DNA of 64,000 bases from Streptomyces galbus (lineage in GTDB: Bacteria > Actinomycetota > Actinomycetes > Streptomycetales > Streptomycetaceae): the NCBI RefSeq assembly GCF_005280195.1, contig NZ_SZPR01000031.1, forward strand, positions 159,080 to 223,079, in the 5' to 3' direction. Shown here piece after piece: positions 28,235 to 36,139 of this stretch. Numbering within the stretch: position 1 is the first letter of the stretch; each line of letters opens with the position of its first letter. Position numbers and translations under genes: made by a program. Below the pieces are notes generated by a model that saw nothing but the letters and a program-made list of their open reading frames with translations, was not told where the DNA came from and searched no databases.

Positions 28235-28995
28235 GTGCCGCTCTCCCCTTCACGGCCCGTCTGGGCCTCGGTCCTGCGCCGCTGCTCGATCCGCTCGCGG
28301 CGCGGGTCGTAGGGCGTCTCGGGCGCCTTCTCGCCGCGGATCTCCTCGAGCTGGCGGGTGATGGCGGCCATGATGACCTCGGTGGCCTCCTTGAGGACGT
28401 CCGCGGTCATCTCCTTGCCGTAGAAGCGCGACAGGTCCACGGGCGGTCCGGCGAGGACGCGGTGGGTCTTGCGCGGCAGCAGCCTCGGCTTCTTGGCGTA
28501 GGGCGGCAGGATCTCGTTGCAGCCCCACTGGGCGACCGGGATCACCGGGCACTTGGTCTGCAGCGCCACGCGCGCGGCGCCCGTCTTGGCGGTCATCGGC
28601 CAGCCGTCCGGGTCCCGGGTGAGGGTGCCCTCGGGGTAGAACGCGACGCACTCGCCGCGCTCGACGGCGTCGATGGCGGCCCGGAAGGCGCTGAGCGCGT
28701 CGGTGGATTCGCGGTAGACCGGGATCTGCCCGGTGCCGCGCATGGCGGCGCCGACGAAGCCCTTCTTGAAAAGGCCGCTCTTCGCCAGGAATCGCGGCAC
28801 GCGCCCGGTGTTGTACTGGTAGTGCGCGTACGCGAAGGGGTCGATGTGCGAATTGTGGTTCACCGCGGTGATAAATCCGCCCTCGGCCGGAATGTGCTCC
28901 ATTCCACGCCAGTCCCGCTTGATCAGAACCACCAGCGGCGGTTTGCAGATCACCGCGGCGAAGCGGTACCAGAAGCCGATTCTGCGGCGGGGCAC
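28231..28995 (-). CDS. plsC: 1-acyl-sn-glycerol-3-phosphate acyltransferase (PlsC family)
   Basis: The protein acylates lysophosphatidic acid at the membrane to give phosphatidic acid. The 254-residue protein has the catalytic H-x4-D (NHNSHID, His47 and Asp52), a second motif GTGQIPVYRES, FYPEGTLTRD as the substrate-binding EGT motif, and VIPVAQWG. A hydrophobic patch near 12-25 may anchor it. The GTG at 28995 has AGGAAGG seven bases upstream; the longer frame to 29157 has no conserved residues. It leads the plsC-gpsA-ddl group and is divergent from cofC. Confidence 0.93.
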   Translation of the reverse strand: MPRRRIGFWYRFAAVICKPPLVVLIKRDWRGMEHIPAEGGFITAVNHNSHIDPFAYAHYQYNTGRVPRFLAKSGLFKKGFVGAAMRGTGQIPVYRESTDALSAFRAAIDAVERGECVAFYPEGTLTRDPDGWPMTAKTGAARVALQTKCPVIPVAQWGCNEILPPYAKKPRLLPRKTHRVLAGPPVDLSRFYGKEMTADVLKEATEVIMAAITRQLEEIRGEKAPETPYDPRRERIEQRRRTEAQTGREGESGT

Positions 28996-29171
28996 GCGGA
29001 CACCTTCCTCTAGGAACTTCCCAGGGCCTGCTGCGGGGCCTGGGGCCGCACAAGTGTCGCCCCGGGCCGCCGGTCTGTCGAGAACACCGTACGCCCCGGT
29101 CACCGCGGCGCCGGAGGGCCGGGGCGCGGGCCGGGTGACAATGACCGTGACGAGCAAGGGACGGTACGCCG

Positions 29172-29810
29172 GTGCAGTGGACGTTGGTCATACCCCTGAA
29201 GCCCTTGGCGCAGGCCAAGAGCAGGCTGGCGGACACCGCGTCGGACGGCCTGCGCCCCGGGCTGGCGCTGGCGTTCGCGCAGGACACGGTGGGGGCCGCG
29301 CTGGCCTCGCCCGCCGTGCGGGGTGTGGTGGTCGTCACGGACGACACGCTGGCCGGGCGGGAACTGGCGGCGCTCGGGGCGCGGATCGTGCCCGACACCC
29401 CGCGCGCCGGTCTGAACGCCGCGCTGACGCACGGGGCCGGGGCCGCGCGCGCCGTGGACGCGCGGTGCGCGCTCGCGGCGGTGAACGCGGACCTGCCGGC
29501 GCTGCGCCCGCACGAATTGGCGCGGGTCCTGGACGCGGCGGCGGAATTCCCCCGCGCTTTTCTCGCGGACGCGGCCGGTGTCGGCACCACGGTGCTGACG
29601 GCCGTTCCCGGGCGGGAATTGTTCCCCGCGTTCGGCACGGATTCCCGGGCCCGTCACCGCGCCTCGGGAGCGCGGGAACTGGCCCTGTCCGGGGTGGTGT
29701 CCGTACGGCAGGACGTGGACACCGGGGAGGACCTGCGCGCGGCGCTGGCGCTGGGGGTGGGCCCCCGGACGGCGGCGGCGGCCGCGCGGCTGCTGACCGC
29801 CGGGCAGTAG
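29172..29810 (+). CDS. cofC: 2-phospho-L-lactate/phosphoenolpyruvate guanylyltransferase (CofC/FbiD)
   Basis: The protein has 212 residues. It supplies the GDP-activated three-carbon unit used to build coenzyme F420. In mycobacteria FbiD uses phosphoenolpyruvate, giving dehydro-F420 after FbiA. The N-terminal nucleotide-binding motif is WTLVIPLKPLAQAKSRLA, with VVVVTDD, NAALTHGA, ALAAVNADLPAL and a final FGTDSRARHRASGA. The start is a GTG at 29172. No other F420 gene is in the window, consistent with a scattered pathway. The small gene at 29820 follows by nine bases. Confidence 0.9.
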   Translation: MQWTLVIPLKPLAQAKSRLADTASDGLRPGLALAFAQDTVGAALASPAVRGVVVVTDDTLAGRELAALGARIVPDTPRAGLNAALTHGAGAARAVDARCALAAVNADLPALRPHELARVLDAAAEFPRAFLADAAGVGTTVLTAVPGRELFPAFGTDSRARHRASGARELALSGVVSVRQDVDTGEDLRAALALGVGPRTAAAAARLLTAGQ

Positions 29811-29819
29811 GCTGCCGTC

Positions 29820-30023
29820 ATGCAGGCGACCGCATACACGTACGACCCGGTGACGCGCAGCGGGCAGGTGCTGCTCGACGACGGGACGCCGGTGCCCTTC
29901 GACGCGGCGGCGTTCGACGCGGGCGGCCTGCGGCTGTTGCGGCCGGGCCAGCGGGTGCGGATCGAGACGGAGGGGCCCGCGGACGCCCCCCGCGTCACGC
30001 TGGTCACCCTGCACACCTTCTGA
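29820..30023 (+). CDS. Small conserved-looking protein, possible OB fold
   Basis: The protein has 67 residues (MQATAYTYDPVTRSGQVLLDD ...). It is nearly all predicted beta strand, with a segment GTPVPFDAAAFDAGGLRLLRPGQRVRIETEG resembling the second half of cold-shock-like OB domains, but it lacks the RNP1/RNP2 aromatic motifs of true cold shock proteins. Function is unknown. The ATG lies nine bases after the cofC stop, so it is probably co-transcribed, and a hairpin at 30066-30093 ends the unit. Confidence 0.8.
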   Translation: MQATAYTYDPVTRSGQVLLDDGTPVPFDAAAFDAGGLRLLRPGQRVRIETEGPADAPRVTLVTLHTF

Positions 30024-30065
30024 ACCACCGGTGTTGCGCCGCGCAGGCGCCCCCGGACATGCCGC

Positions 30066-30093
30066 GGGCCGGACTCCCTGGGGAGTCCGGCCC
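30066..30093. terminator. Bidirectional terminator hairpin
   Basis: A 12-bp perfect stem GGGCCGGACTCC with a CTGG loop, between the cofC-linked gene and the convergent hupS stop. Confidence 0.7.
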
Positions 30094-30116
30094 GGCACGT
30101 GGCCGCCCTCGTCGCC

Positions 30117-30776
30117 TTACGCCTGGCGGGAGGTGGCCTTCTTGGCGGTGGTCTTGCGCGCGGTCGACTTCTTGGCGGGGGCCTTGGTGGCGGTCGCCTT
30201 CTTCGCCGGGGCCTTCTTGGCCGCCGTCTTCTTGGCGGTCGCGGTCTTCGCCGTGGAGGTCTTCTTGGCGGCCGCGGCGGTCTTCTGCGGGGTCGCCTTC
30301 TTCGCGGTGGACTTCTTGGCGGCGGCCGTCGTGGTCTTGCGGGCGGTCGTCGTCTTCTTCGCGGCGGACTTCTTCGCGGCGGCGGCGGTGGTCTTCTTGG
30401 CCGCGGCCTTCTTGCCCGCCGCCTTGGCGATGGTGGGGGGCGGGCCGGACAGGCTGCCCTTGGGCGCCTTCTTGACCGCGATGTCGTTCTTCGGGAGCTT
30501 CTTCGAGCCGCTGACCAGGTCCTTGAAGCCCTGACCGGCGCGGAAGCGCGGCACCGAGGTCTTCTTGACCCGAACCCGCTCGCCCGTCTGGGGGTTGCGG
30601 GCGTAGCGGGCGGGACGGTCGACCTTCTCGAACGAACCGAAGCCGGTGACCGAGACCCGGTCGCCGCCGACGACCGCGCGGACGATGGCGTCCAGGACCG
30701 CGTCGACAGCGTCGGCGGCCTGCTGGCGGCCGCCCATCTTGTCGGCAATCGCTTCTACGAGCTGCGCCTTGTTCAC
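30117..30776 (-). CDS. hupS: HU-family nucleoid protein with histone H1-like tail (HupS)
   Basis: The protein has 219 residues. Residues 1-95 are a standard HU domain: NKAQLVEAIADKMGGRQQAADAVDAV, then GFGSFEKVDRPARYARNPQTGE with the intercalating-proline arm. Residues from about 96 onward are a low-complexity tail of Lys, Ala and Thr in KKxxAKK-type repeats, like histone H1 and the mycobacterial HupB. In Streptomyces this two-domain HU is sporulation-associated and compacts spore DNA. The tail-coding DNA is highly repetitive and may vary between strains. The GTG start at 30776 is served by a good promoter at 30828-30856 in an AT-rich pocket. Confidence 0.96.
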   Translation of the reverse strand: MNKAQLVEAIADKMGGRQQAADAVDAVLDAIVRAVVGGDRVSVTGFGSFEKVDRPARYARNPQTGERVRVKKTSVPRFRAGQGFKDLVSGSKKLPKNDIAVKKAPKGSLSGPPPTIAKAAGKKAAAKKTTAAAAKKSAAKKTTTARKTTTAAAKKSTAKKATPQKTAAAAKKTSTAKTATAKKTAAKKAPAKKATATKAPAKKSTARKTTAKKATSRQA

Positions 30777-30827
30777 GTCTTCCCCTTCGGAGACATTGCC
30801 AGAACGAAAGTGTTCAAGCTTTTTCGC

Positions 30828-30856
30828 ACGTTAGGCAGATATATACCGCAAATCAA
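30828..30856 (-). promoter_or_regulatory. hupS promoter
   Basis: On the minus strand TTGATT (30851-30856), a 17-base spacer and TAACGT (30828-30833) in an unusually AT-rich patch that includes TATATAT. The predicted leader to the hupS GTG is about 45 bases. Confidence 0.55.
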
Positions 30857-30912
30857 ACACGAAACGGGCTTATCACCCTTGTGCCGCAACGGACTCGACC
30901 GCCGTGGCCCGT

Positions 30913-31143
30913 TCAGCGTTCCTCGTCGGGGACGCGCCCCGCGTCCAGGTCCGCCACGAACCGGTCCAGCCGCCTTGTCGCGTCGGCGAGATCGTGCTTG
31001 GCCGCGGCCGTAATGACCAGCAGCTTCCGGGTCAGCGCCATCCGTACGCCCTCCGGGACTTGCAGTGCGCGCACCCTTGCGTGCGCTTCCTTGAGTTGGT
31101 CCGCGACCGCCGCATAGAGCTCGAGTTGGCCGTCGTGTTCCAT
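30913..31143 (-). CDS. Small helical protein, unknown function
   Basis: The protein has 76 residues beginning MEHDGQLELYAAVADQLKEAHARV. It is predicted as two or three charged helices with no signal, membrane segment or cysteine. The family is not recognised, though a similar gene next to hupS is, from memory, kept in Streptomyces. The ATG at 31143 is preceded by an ACAACTCGCC stretch with no strong ribosome binding site, so the exact start is uncertain (an in-frame extension to 31191 exists). It is upstream of hupS on the same strand, but hupS has its own promoter in the 136-base gap. Confidence 0.75.
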   Translation of the reverse strand: MEHDGQLELYAAVADQLKEAHARVRALQVPEGVRMALTRKLLVITAAAKHDLADATRRLDRFVADLDAGRVPDEER

Positions 31144-31328
31144 GCACAGATTGTGCCATCTGGGGCGAGTTGTCGCCCGCTCAGGGTGCAACTGCCGCCC
31201 CGACAGGCCGTCCCGGCACGGTGGGACGACCCCGCCACGGCAGCCGCCTACCCGGGCAACCAGCCCGTTAACGTGGGAAGTTGAGAAGGTTCCGCGAGGG
31301 TGACGGGGCCGAACGGGTGCAGAAACAG

Positions 31329-31362
31329 CCGTACCCCCGATCGGAGTCGATCGGGGGTACGG
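31329..31362 (-). terminator. Terminator of leuC-leuD
   Basis: A 15-bp perfect stem CCGTACCCCCGATCG with a GAGT loop lies 56 bases past the leuD stop. Both arms are GC-rich and there is no U tract. Confidence 0.75.
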
Positions 31363-31417
31363 CGGGGGTGCGGGTGGCCGGAATTCGACGCGTGCCGAAG
31401 GGTCCGGACCGGGTGAT

Positions 31418-32011
31418 CTAGACGGGCAGCGTCCGCGGCTTGTGCGACGGCCGCTTCGCCTCGTACGCGGCGATGTCCGCCTCGTTCTGGAGCGTGATGG
31501 AGATGTCGTCCAGCCCGTTCAGCAGCCGCCAGCGCGAGTTCTCGTCCAGCTCGAAGGCGGCGGTGATCCCCTCGGCGCGCACCTCGCGGGCCTCGAGGTC
31601 GACCGTGACCTCGGCCTGCGGGTCGTCCTCCGTGAGGTCCCACAGCGCGTCCACGACCTTCTGGTCGAGCACCACCGTGAGCAGGCCGTTCTTCAGCGAG
31701 TTGCCGCGGAAGATGTCGGCGAAGCGGGAGGAGATCACGGCCTTGAAGCCGTAGTTCTGCAGCGCCCAGACGGCGTGCTCGCGGGAGGAGCCGGTGCCGA
31801 AGTCGGGGCCGGCCACCAGGACCGTGGCGCCCTGCCGCTCGGGGCGGTTGAGGACGAACTCCGGGTCCTTGCGCCAGGCCTCGAACAGTCCGTCCTCGAA
31901 GCCGTCCCGGGTCACCTTCTTGAGCCAGTGAGCAGGGATGATCTGGTCGGTGTCGACGTTGGAGCGGCGCAGCGGGACCGCCCGGCCGGTGTGCGTGGTG
32001 AATGCTTCCAT
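31418..32011 (-). CDS. leuD: 3-isopropylmalate dehydratase small subunit
   Basis: LeuD with LeuC isomerises 2-isopropylmalate to 3-isopropylmalate in leucine synthesis. The 197-residue swivel-domain protein has RSNVDTDQIIPAHWLKK near the N-terminus, GPDFGTGSSREHAVWAL (substrate loop), and FADIFRGNSLKNGLL. The ATG at 32011 is six bases after the leuC stop. Nothing is truncated. Confidence 0.97.
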   Translation of the reverse strand: MEAFTTHTGRAVPLRRSNVDTDQIIPAHWLKKVTRDGFEDGLFEAWRKDPEFVLNRPERQGATVLVAGPDFGTGSSREHAVWALQNYGFKAVISSRFADIFRGNSLKNGLLTVVLDQKVVDALWDLTEDDPQAEVTVDLEAREVRAEGITAAFELDENSRWRLLNGLDDISITLQNEADIAAYEAKRPSHKPRTLPV

Positions 32012-32017
32012 GGCTGA

Positions 32018-33448
32018 TCAGACTCCAGCGGGCGTACGGGTCTCGGCGGCGGACAGGTCGGCCGGGGAGGCCAGGTGGCCCAGGACGGCCGTGGCGGCCG
32101 CGACCTGCGGCGACACCAGGTGGGTACGACCGCCCTTGCCCTGCCGGCCCTCGAAGTTGCGGTTGGAGGTCGAGGCGGAGCGCTCACCGGGGGCGAGCTG
32201 GTCGGGGTTCATGCCCAGACACATCGAGCAGCCCGCGTGCCGCCACTCGGCGCCGGCCTCCTTGAAGACCACGTCCAGGCCCTCGGAGACGGCCTGCAGG
32301 CCCACCCGCGCGGAGCCCGGGACGACCAGCATCCGTACGCCGTCGGCGACTTTGCGGCCGCGCAGGATCTCGGCGGCGGCACGCAGGTCCTCGATGCGGC
32401 CGTTGGTGCAGGAGCCTACGAAGACGGTGTCCACACCGATGGAGCGCAGCGGCTGTCCGGCCTCCAACCCCATGTACTCCAGGGCCTTTTCGGCGGCCAG
32501 GCGCTCCGAAGCGTCTTCGTACGAAGCGGGGTCGGGGACCGACGCCGAAAGCGGCGCGCCCTGCCCCGGGTTGGTGCCCCAGGTGACGAACGGCGAGAGC
32601 GCGGCGGCGTCGATCACGACCTCGGCGTCGAACTCGGCGTCGTCGTCGGTGCGCAGCGTCTTCCAGTACGCGACGGCGGCGTCCCAGTCGGCGCCCTCGG
32701 GGGCGTGCGGACGCCCCTGGAGGTAGGCGAAGGTCGTCTCGTCGGGGGCGATCATGCCCGCGCGGGCGCCGGCCTCGATCGACATGTTGCAGATGGTCAT
32801 GCGGGCCTCCATCGAGAGCTTCTCGATGGCCTCGCCGCGGTACTCCAGGATGTAGCCCTGGCCGCCGCCGGTGCCGATCCGCGCGATGATCGCCAGGATC
32901 AGGTCCTTGGCGGTGACGCCGTCGGGCAGCTCGCCGTTGACCGTGATCGCCATGGTCTTGGGCCGGGCCAGCGGCAGCGTCTGGGTGGCCAGCACGTGCT
33001 CCACCTGGGAGGTGCCGATGCCGAACGCCAGCGCGCCGAAGGCGCCGTGGGTGGAGGTGTGCGAGTCACCGCAGACCACCGTGGTGCCCGGCTGGGTCAG
33101 GCCGAGCTGCGGTCCCACGACGTGGACGACGCCCTGCTCGACGTCCCCGAGCGGGTGCAGGCGCACCCCGAACTCGGCGCAGTTCTTGCGCAGCGTCTCG
33201 AGCTGGGCCCGGGAGACCGGGTCGGCGATCGGCTTGTCGATGTCCAGGGTGGGGGTGTTGTGGTCCTCGGTGGCGATGGTGAGGTCGAGGCGCCGCACCT
33301 GCCGGCCGCTCTGGCGCAGCCCGTCGAAGGCCTGCGGGCTGGTCACCTCGTGCAGCAGGTGCAAGTCGATGAAGAGGAGGTCGGGCTCGCCCTCGGCGCG
33401 CCGGACGACGTGGTCGTCCCAGACCTTCTCCGCGAGTGTCCTACCCAT
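32018..33448 (-). CDS. leuC: 3-isopropylmalate dehydratase large subunit
   Basis: LeuC is the [4Fe-4S] aconitase-fold subunit. The 476-residue protein has GDSHTSTHGAFGALAFGIG, and the three cluster-ligand cysteines are visible in VGSCTNGR and GCSMCLGMN. EYRGEAIEKLSMEARMTICNMSIEAGA is the conserved central segment. The ATG at 33448 has GGAGGGAAAG upstream. It is divergent from ndgR; the 188-base interval contains symmetric elements matching regulation by that IclR protein, known in Streptomyces to control leuCD. Confidence 0.97.
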   Translation of the reverse strand: MGRTLAEKVWDDHVVRRAEGEPDLLFIDLHLLHEVTSPQAFDGLRQSGRQVRRLDLTIATEDHNTPTLDIDKPIADPVSRAQLETLRKNCAEFGVRLHPLGDVEQGVVHVVGPQLGLTQPGTTVVCGDSHTSTHGAFGALAFGIGTSQVEHVLATQTLPLARPKTMAITVNGELPDGVTAKDLILAIIARIGTGGGQGYILEYRGEAIEKLSMEARMTICNMSIEAGARAGMIAPDETTFAYLQGRPHAPEGADWDAAVAYWKTLRTDDDAEFDAEVVIDAAALSPFVTWGTNPGQGAPLSASVPDPASYEDASERLAAEKALEYMGLEAGQPLRSIGVDTVFVGSCTNGRIEDLRAAAEILRGRKVADGVRMLVVPGSARVGLQAVSEGLDVVFKEAGAEWRHAGCSMCLGMNPDQLAPGERSASTSNRNFEGRQGKGGRTHLVSPQVAAATAVLGHLASPADLSAAETRTPAGV

Positions 33449-33605
33449 CGCTTTCCCTCCGGCCGGCGAACGTCCACCGACCCAACTAGAGATCTTGGGG
33501 AGACGGCGCCCGCACCCCGTGTTCCGGGCACCCGCCGCCGGGCCCGTTCGGTGCGCGGGCCGTCTGTGTCCAAGGGTTGCGCGTCTCACGGAAAAATGAA
33601 CTTGC

Positions 33606-33622
33606 GTTTCACAGAGTGAGAC
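33606..33622. promoter_or_regulatory. Candidate NdgR operator
   Basis: GTTTCAC-AGA-GTGAGAC, a 7-3-7 inverted repeat with one mismatch, ends 14 bases before the ndgR ATG. A further GTCTCAC half-site lies at 33583-33589. The position suits autorepression and control of divergent leuC. Confidence 0.45.
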
Positions 33623-33636
33623 GGGAGTATCGTTGC

Positions 33637-34353
33637 ATGGACAACAGTAGCGGCGTAGGCGTGCTGGACAAGGCGGCCCTTGTCCTGAGCGCCCTGGAGT
33701 CCGGTCCGGCCACCCTCGCGGGGCTGGTCACCGCGACCGGACTGGCACGACCCACGGCCCACCGGCTGGCCGTGGCCCTCGAACACCACCGCATGGTGGC
33801 ACGTGACATGCAGGGCCGTTTCATCCTCGGCCCGCGCCTGGCGGAACTGGCCGCGGCGGCCGGCGAGGACCGGCTCCTCGCTACGGCCGGCCCGGTGCTC
33901 ACCCACCTGCGCGACGTGACGGGCGAGAGCGCCCAGCTCTACCGCCGCCAGGGCGACATGCGCATCTGCGTCGCCGCGGCGGAGCGCCTGTCCGGCCTGC
34001 GGGACACCGTCCCGGTCGGCTCGACGCTGACCATGAAGGCCGGTTCCTCGGCGCAGATCCTCATGGCCTGGGAGGAGCCCGAGCGCCTGCACCGCGGCCT
34101 GCAGGGCGCCCGCTTCACGGCGACGGCCCTGTCGGGCGTGCGGCGCCGCGGCTGGGCCCAGTCCATCGGCGAGCGCGAGCCGGGCGTCGCCTCCGTCTCC
34201 GCGCCGGTGCGCGGCCCGTCGAACCGCGTGGTGGCCGCGGTGTCCGTCTCCGGCCCCATCGAGCGCCTCACCCGGCATCCCGGCCGCATGCACGCCCAGG
34301 CGGTCATCGACGCGGCGGCCCGGCTGTCGGAGGCCCTGCGCCGCACCGGCTGA
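33637..34353 (+). CDS. ndgR: IclR-family regulator NdgR
   Basis: NdgR (AreB type) is a nitrogen/amino-acid-dependent regulator of leucine and other branched-chain amino-acid genes and of antibiotic production in Streptomyces. The 238-residue protein has an N-terminal winged helix (KAALVLSALESGPATLAGLV, then TGLARPTAHRLAVALEHHRM) and a C-terminal IclR effector domain (SAQLYRRQGDMRICVAAAERLSGLRDTVPVG, ASVSAPVRGPSNRVVAAVSVSGP). The ATG at 33637 fits the family length; GGGAG lies nine bases upstream. An AGTATC at 33625 could also yield a near-leaderless transcript. The gene faces leuC, its expected target. Confidence 0.93.
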   Translation: MDNSSGVGVLDKAALVLSALESGPATLAGLVTATGLARPTAHRLAVALEHHRMVARDMQGRFILGPRLAELAAAAGEDRLLATAGPVLTHLRDVTGESAQLYRRQGDMRICVAAAERLSGLRDTVPVGSTLTMKAGSSAQILMAWEEPERLHRGLQGARFTATALSGVRRRGWAQSIGEREPGVASVSAPVRGPSNRVVAAVSVSGPIERLTRHPGRMHAQAVIDAAARLSEALRRTG

Positions 34354-34455
34354 TCCGACGCGGACGCCCCGCCCTCCAGGGAGCACCGGCCTCAACGCCG
34401 CGGCAGGTCCTCCCGGGGGCGTGACACACGTCCGCCGGAGTACGCGGGCCTCCCC

Positions 34456-34962
34456 TCAGGACGCCGGCGCCCGCCACGCCAGCCGGTCCTTGGCGTAGCG
34501 CCCCCGCTCGGCGAGCGGCACCTGCCCGTGCGCCGCGGCGAGCCCGAAGGCCGGCATGTCGCCGTAGATCGACTCGTAGCGCCCCTCGGGCACGACGTAC
34601 GCCTCGTGCCAGATCCCGACGTGACCGCGCACCTTGCCCGCCCGCTCCAAGCCGTTGATCCGTGCCCACACCTCGTGGTGGAAGGCGTCGGGAGCGCTCG
34701 CGTAGGCGTACAGCTTCTCCTTCGACTCCCAGTACTGGACGACGTAGTAGGTGCGCGGCGAGGCCGTCAGCAGGACCCGGGAGAGCAGCCCGCGCTCGGG
34801 CGCCTTCTCCAGCTCGGCGAGCATCCGGAACATCGCCCGCATGACCGGCAGCCACTGGTGCACCGCCCAGAAGCGGTTGATCCGCATGCCGATCAGCAGG
34901 ACGACCACGTCCCCGTGGGCGTTGGCGGTGGTACGACGTGCGCCGACACGTTTCCCGTCCAT
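34456..34962 (-). CDS. DUF4188 family protein (putative monooxygenase-like)
   Basis: The protein has 168 residues. The segment VVLLIGMRINRFWAVHQWLPV, a central TYYVVQYWESKEKLYAYA and the histidine pair in DAFHHEVWARIN, then HVGIWHEAYVV, match DUF4188, a dimeric ferredoxin-like alpha/beta-barrel fold related to antibiotic-biosynthesis monooxygenases. A haem or substrate role is possible but unproven. The ATG at 34962 has no ribosome binding site and sits next to a dyad at 34964-34986. So translation may be leaderless, or may begin at a GTG at 34995. It is divergent from a MerR regulator that probably controls it. Confidence 0.8.
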   Translation of the reverse strand: MDGKRVGARRTTANAHGDVVVLLIGMRINRFWAVHQWLPVMRAMFRMLAELEKAPERGLLSRVLLTASPRTYYVVQYWESKEKLYAYASAPDAFHHEVWARINGLERAGKVRGHVGIWHEAYVVPEGRYESIYGDMPAFGLAAAHGQVPLAERGRYAKDRLAWRAPAS

Positions 34963-34963
34963 G

Positions 34964-34986
34964 CTTGGATAGTGCCGTTGTCCAAG
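34964..34986. promoter_or_regulatory. MerR-type operator dyad
   Basis: CTTGGA and TCCAAG are inverted around an 11-base spacer in the 38-base gap between the DUF4188 and MerR genes. MerR regulators bind such dyads between -35 and -10 elements. The very short gap implies overlapping promoters. Confidence 0.5.
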
Positions 34987-35000
34987 GGAGGGCACAAGAG

Positions 35001-35645
35001 ATGCGGCTGGCCGAACTGAGCGGGCGCAGCGGTGTGTCCACCGCGACGATCAAGTACTACCTGCGCGAGGGCCTGTTGCCGCCCGGCCGGCAGGTCAACG
35101 CGACCACCGCCGAGTACGGCGAGGAGCACCTGCGCAGGCTGCGCCTGGTGCGGGCGATGGTCCAGGTGGGCCGGCTGCCGGTGGCGACGGTGCGCGAGGT
35201 GCTGGGCCACGTCGACGACGACTCCCTGGGGCGCACGGTCCGGCTCGGCGCCGCGCTGTGGGCGCTCCCGCAGGTCCCGGAGCCGGACGCGGACGACGAG
35301 CACGTGCGGGCGGCCCGCGAGGAGGCGGACGCCCTGCTGGAGGCGCTGGGCTGGTCCAACGCCCGGCTGCTGACGACGATCTCGCCCGCGTACCGCTCGC
35401 TGGTGGTGGCGGTGGCCGCGCTCCGCCGGCTCGGCTACCGCCCGGACGCCCAACTGCTCGTGTCGTACGCCCGGTTGATGCACCGGGCGGCTGAGCTGGA
35501 CCTGGACCACGTGGAGCAGCAGCCCTCGGAGGCGGAGCGGGTCGAGGCGGCCGTGCTGGGCGCGATCCTGGTGGAGCCCGTGCTCCAAGCCCTGCACCGG
35601 CTGGCCCAGGAGGAGGAGTCGGCCCGGCGGTACGGTTTCGAGTGA
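35001..35645 (+). CDS. MerR-family transcriptional regulator
   Basis: The protein has 214 residues. The MerR helix-turn-helix opens with MRLAELSGRSGVSTATIKYYLREGLLPPGRQ, followed by the wing and second helix (YGEEHLRRLRLVRAMVQVGRLPVATVREVLGHV). The C-terminal ~130 residues are a helical effector domain with no cysteine metal site, so it is unlikely to be a metal sensor. The ATG at 35001 has GGGAGG nine bases upstream. It is divergent from the DUF4188 gene across a dyad operator and ends before a convergent tRNA array. Confidence 0.92.
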   Translation: MRLAELSGRSGVSTATIKYYLREGLLPPGRQVNATTAEYGEEHLRRLRLVRAMVQVGRLPVATVREVLGHVDDDSLGRTVRLGAALWALPQVPEPDADDEHVRAAREEADALLEALGWSNARLLTTISPAYRSLVVAVAALRRLGYRPDAQLLVSYARLMHRAAELDLDHVEQQPSEAERVEAAVLGAILVEPVLQALHRLAQEEESARRYGFE

Positions 35646-35665
35646 CCGGCGGGAGAGGGCACGAC

Positions 35666-35695
35666 GAAGGCCCCCCGCGTGAGCGGAGGGCCTTC
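35666..35695. terminator. Convergent terminator between merR and the tRNA array
   Basis: A 13-bp stem GAAGGCCCCCCGC with a GTGA loop and complementary arm. One position is C-A as read on the plus strand but G-U on the minus strand, so it is fully paired for tRNA transcripts. Confidence 0.65.
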
Positions 35696-35700
35696 TGCTG

Positions 35701-35773
35701 TACCCCCGACCGGATTCGAACCGGCGCTACCGCCTTGAGAGGGCGGCGTGCTAGGCCGCTACACAACGGGGGC
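35701..35773 (-). tRNA. tRNA-Glu (CTC)
   Basis: A 73-base cloverleaf on the minus strand. The acceptor starts GCCCCCG, the anticodon loop is CCTCTCAAG with anticodon CTC, the T-arm is GGTTCGAATCC, and the discriminator is A. No CCA is encoded. It is identical to the copy at 35894-35966. It is the last of five tRNA genes in transcription order. Confidence 0.95.
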
Positions 35774-35801
35774 GTGGACTCTGCGTTTCCGCAGGCCCGA
35801 G

Positions 35802-35873
35802 CTGGTCTACCTGGACTCGAACCAAGACTAACTGAACCAGAATCAGTCGTGCTGCCAATTACACCATAGACCA
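35802..35873 (-). tRNA. tRNA-Gln (CTG)
   Basis: A 72-base cloverleaf on the minus strand. The acceptor is TGGTCTA/TAGACCA, the anticodon loop TTCTGGT carries CTG, the T-loop is GGTTCGAGTCC, and the discriminator is G. It differs from the copy at 36140-36211 by a paired change in the acceptor stem (T-A for C-G). Confidence 0.95.
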
Positions 35874-35893
35874 ATGTGGTTTAGACCAGTCAG

Positions 35894-35966
35894 TACCCCC
35901 GACCGGATTCGAACCGGCGCTACCGCCTTGAGAGGGCGGCGTGCTAGGCCGCTACACAACGGGGGC
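35894..35966 (-). tRNA. tRNA-Glu (CTC)
   Basis: 73 bases on the minus strand, sequence-identical to the copy at 35701-35773, with anticodon CTC and discriminator A. The flanking spacers differ, so only the mature tRNA is conserved. Confidence 0.95.
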
Positions 35967-36027
35967 CCTAGCGATCCTGCATCGACGGCGGCGGGAGCGA
36001 CCCGGCCGCCTTCGTGGGAAGGATCTG

Positions 36028-36100
36028 TACCCCCGACCGGATTCGAACCGGCGCTACTGCCTTGAGAGGGCAGCGTGCTAGGCCGCTACACAACGGGGGC
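36028..36100 (-). tRNA. tRNA-Glu (CTC), anticodon-stem variant
   Basis: 73 bases on the minus strand, same anticodon CTC. One anticodon-stem pair is A-T where the other two copies have G-C. Both sides have changed together, so pairing is kept. Confidence 0.95.
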
Positions 36101-36139
36101 TCGCGGATGTGATCCGCTGGTGCAGATGAGCTCTGCGAG

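Noticed and set aside
33577..33630. ndgR promoter with TTGCGC or TTGCGT as -35
   Set aside because: No acceptable -10 at normal spacing for the first, and the second would start transcription at the ATG despite a visible ribosome binding site.
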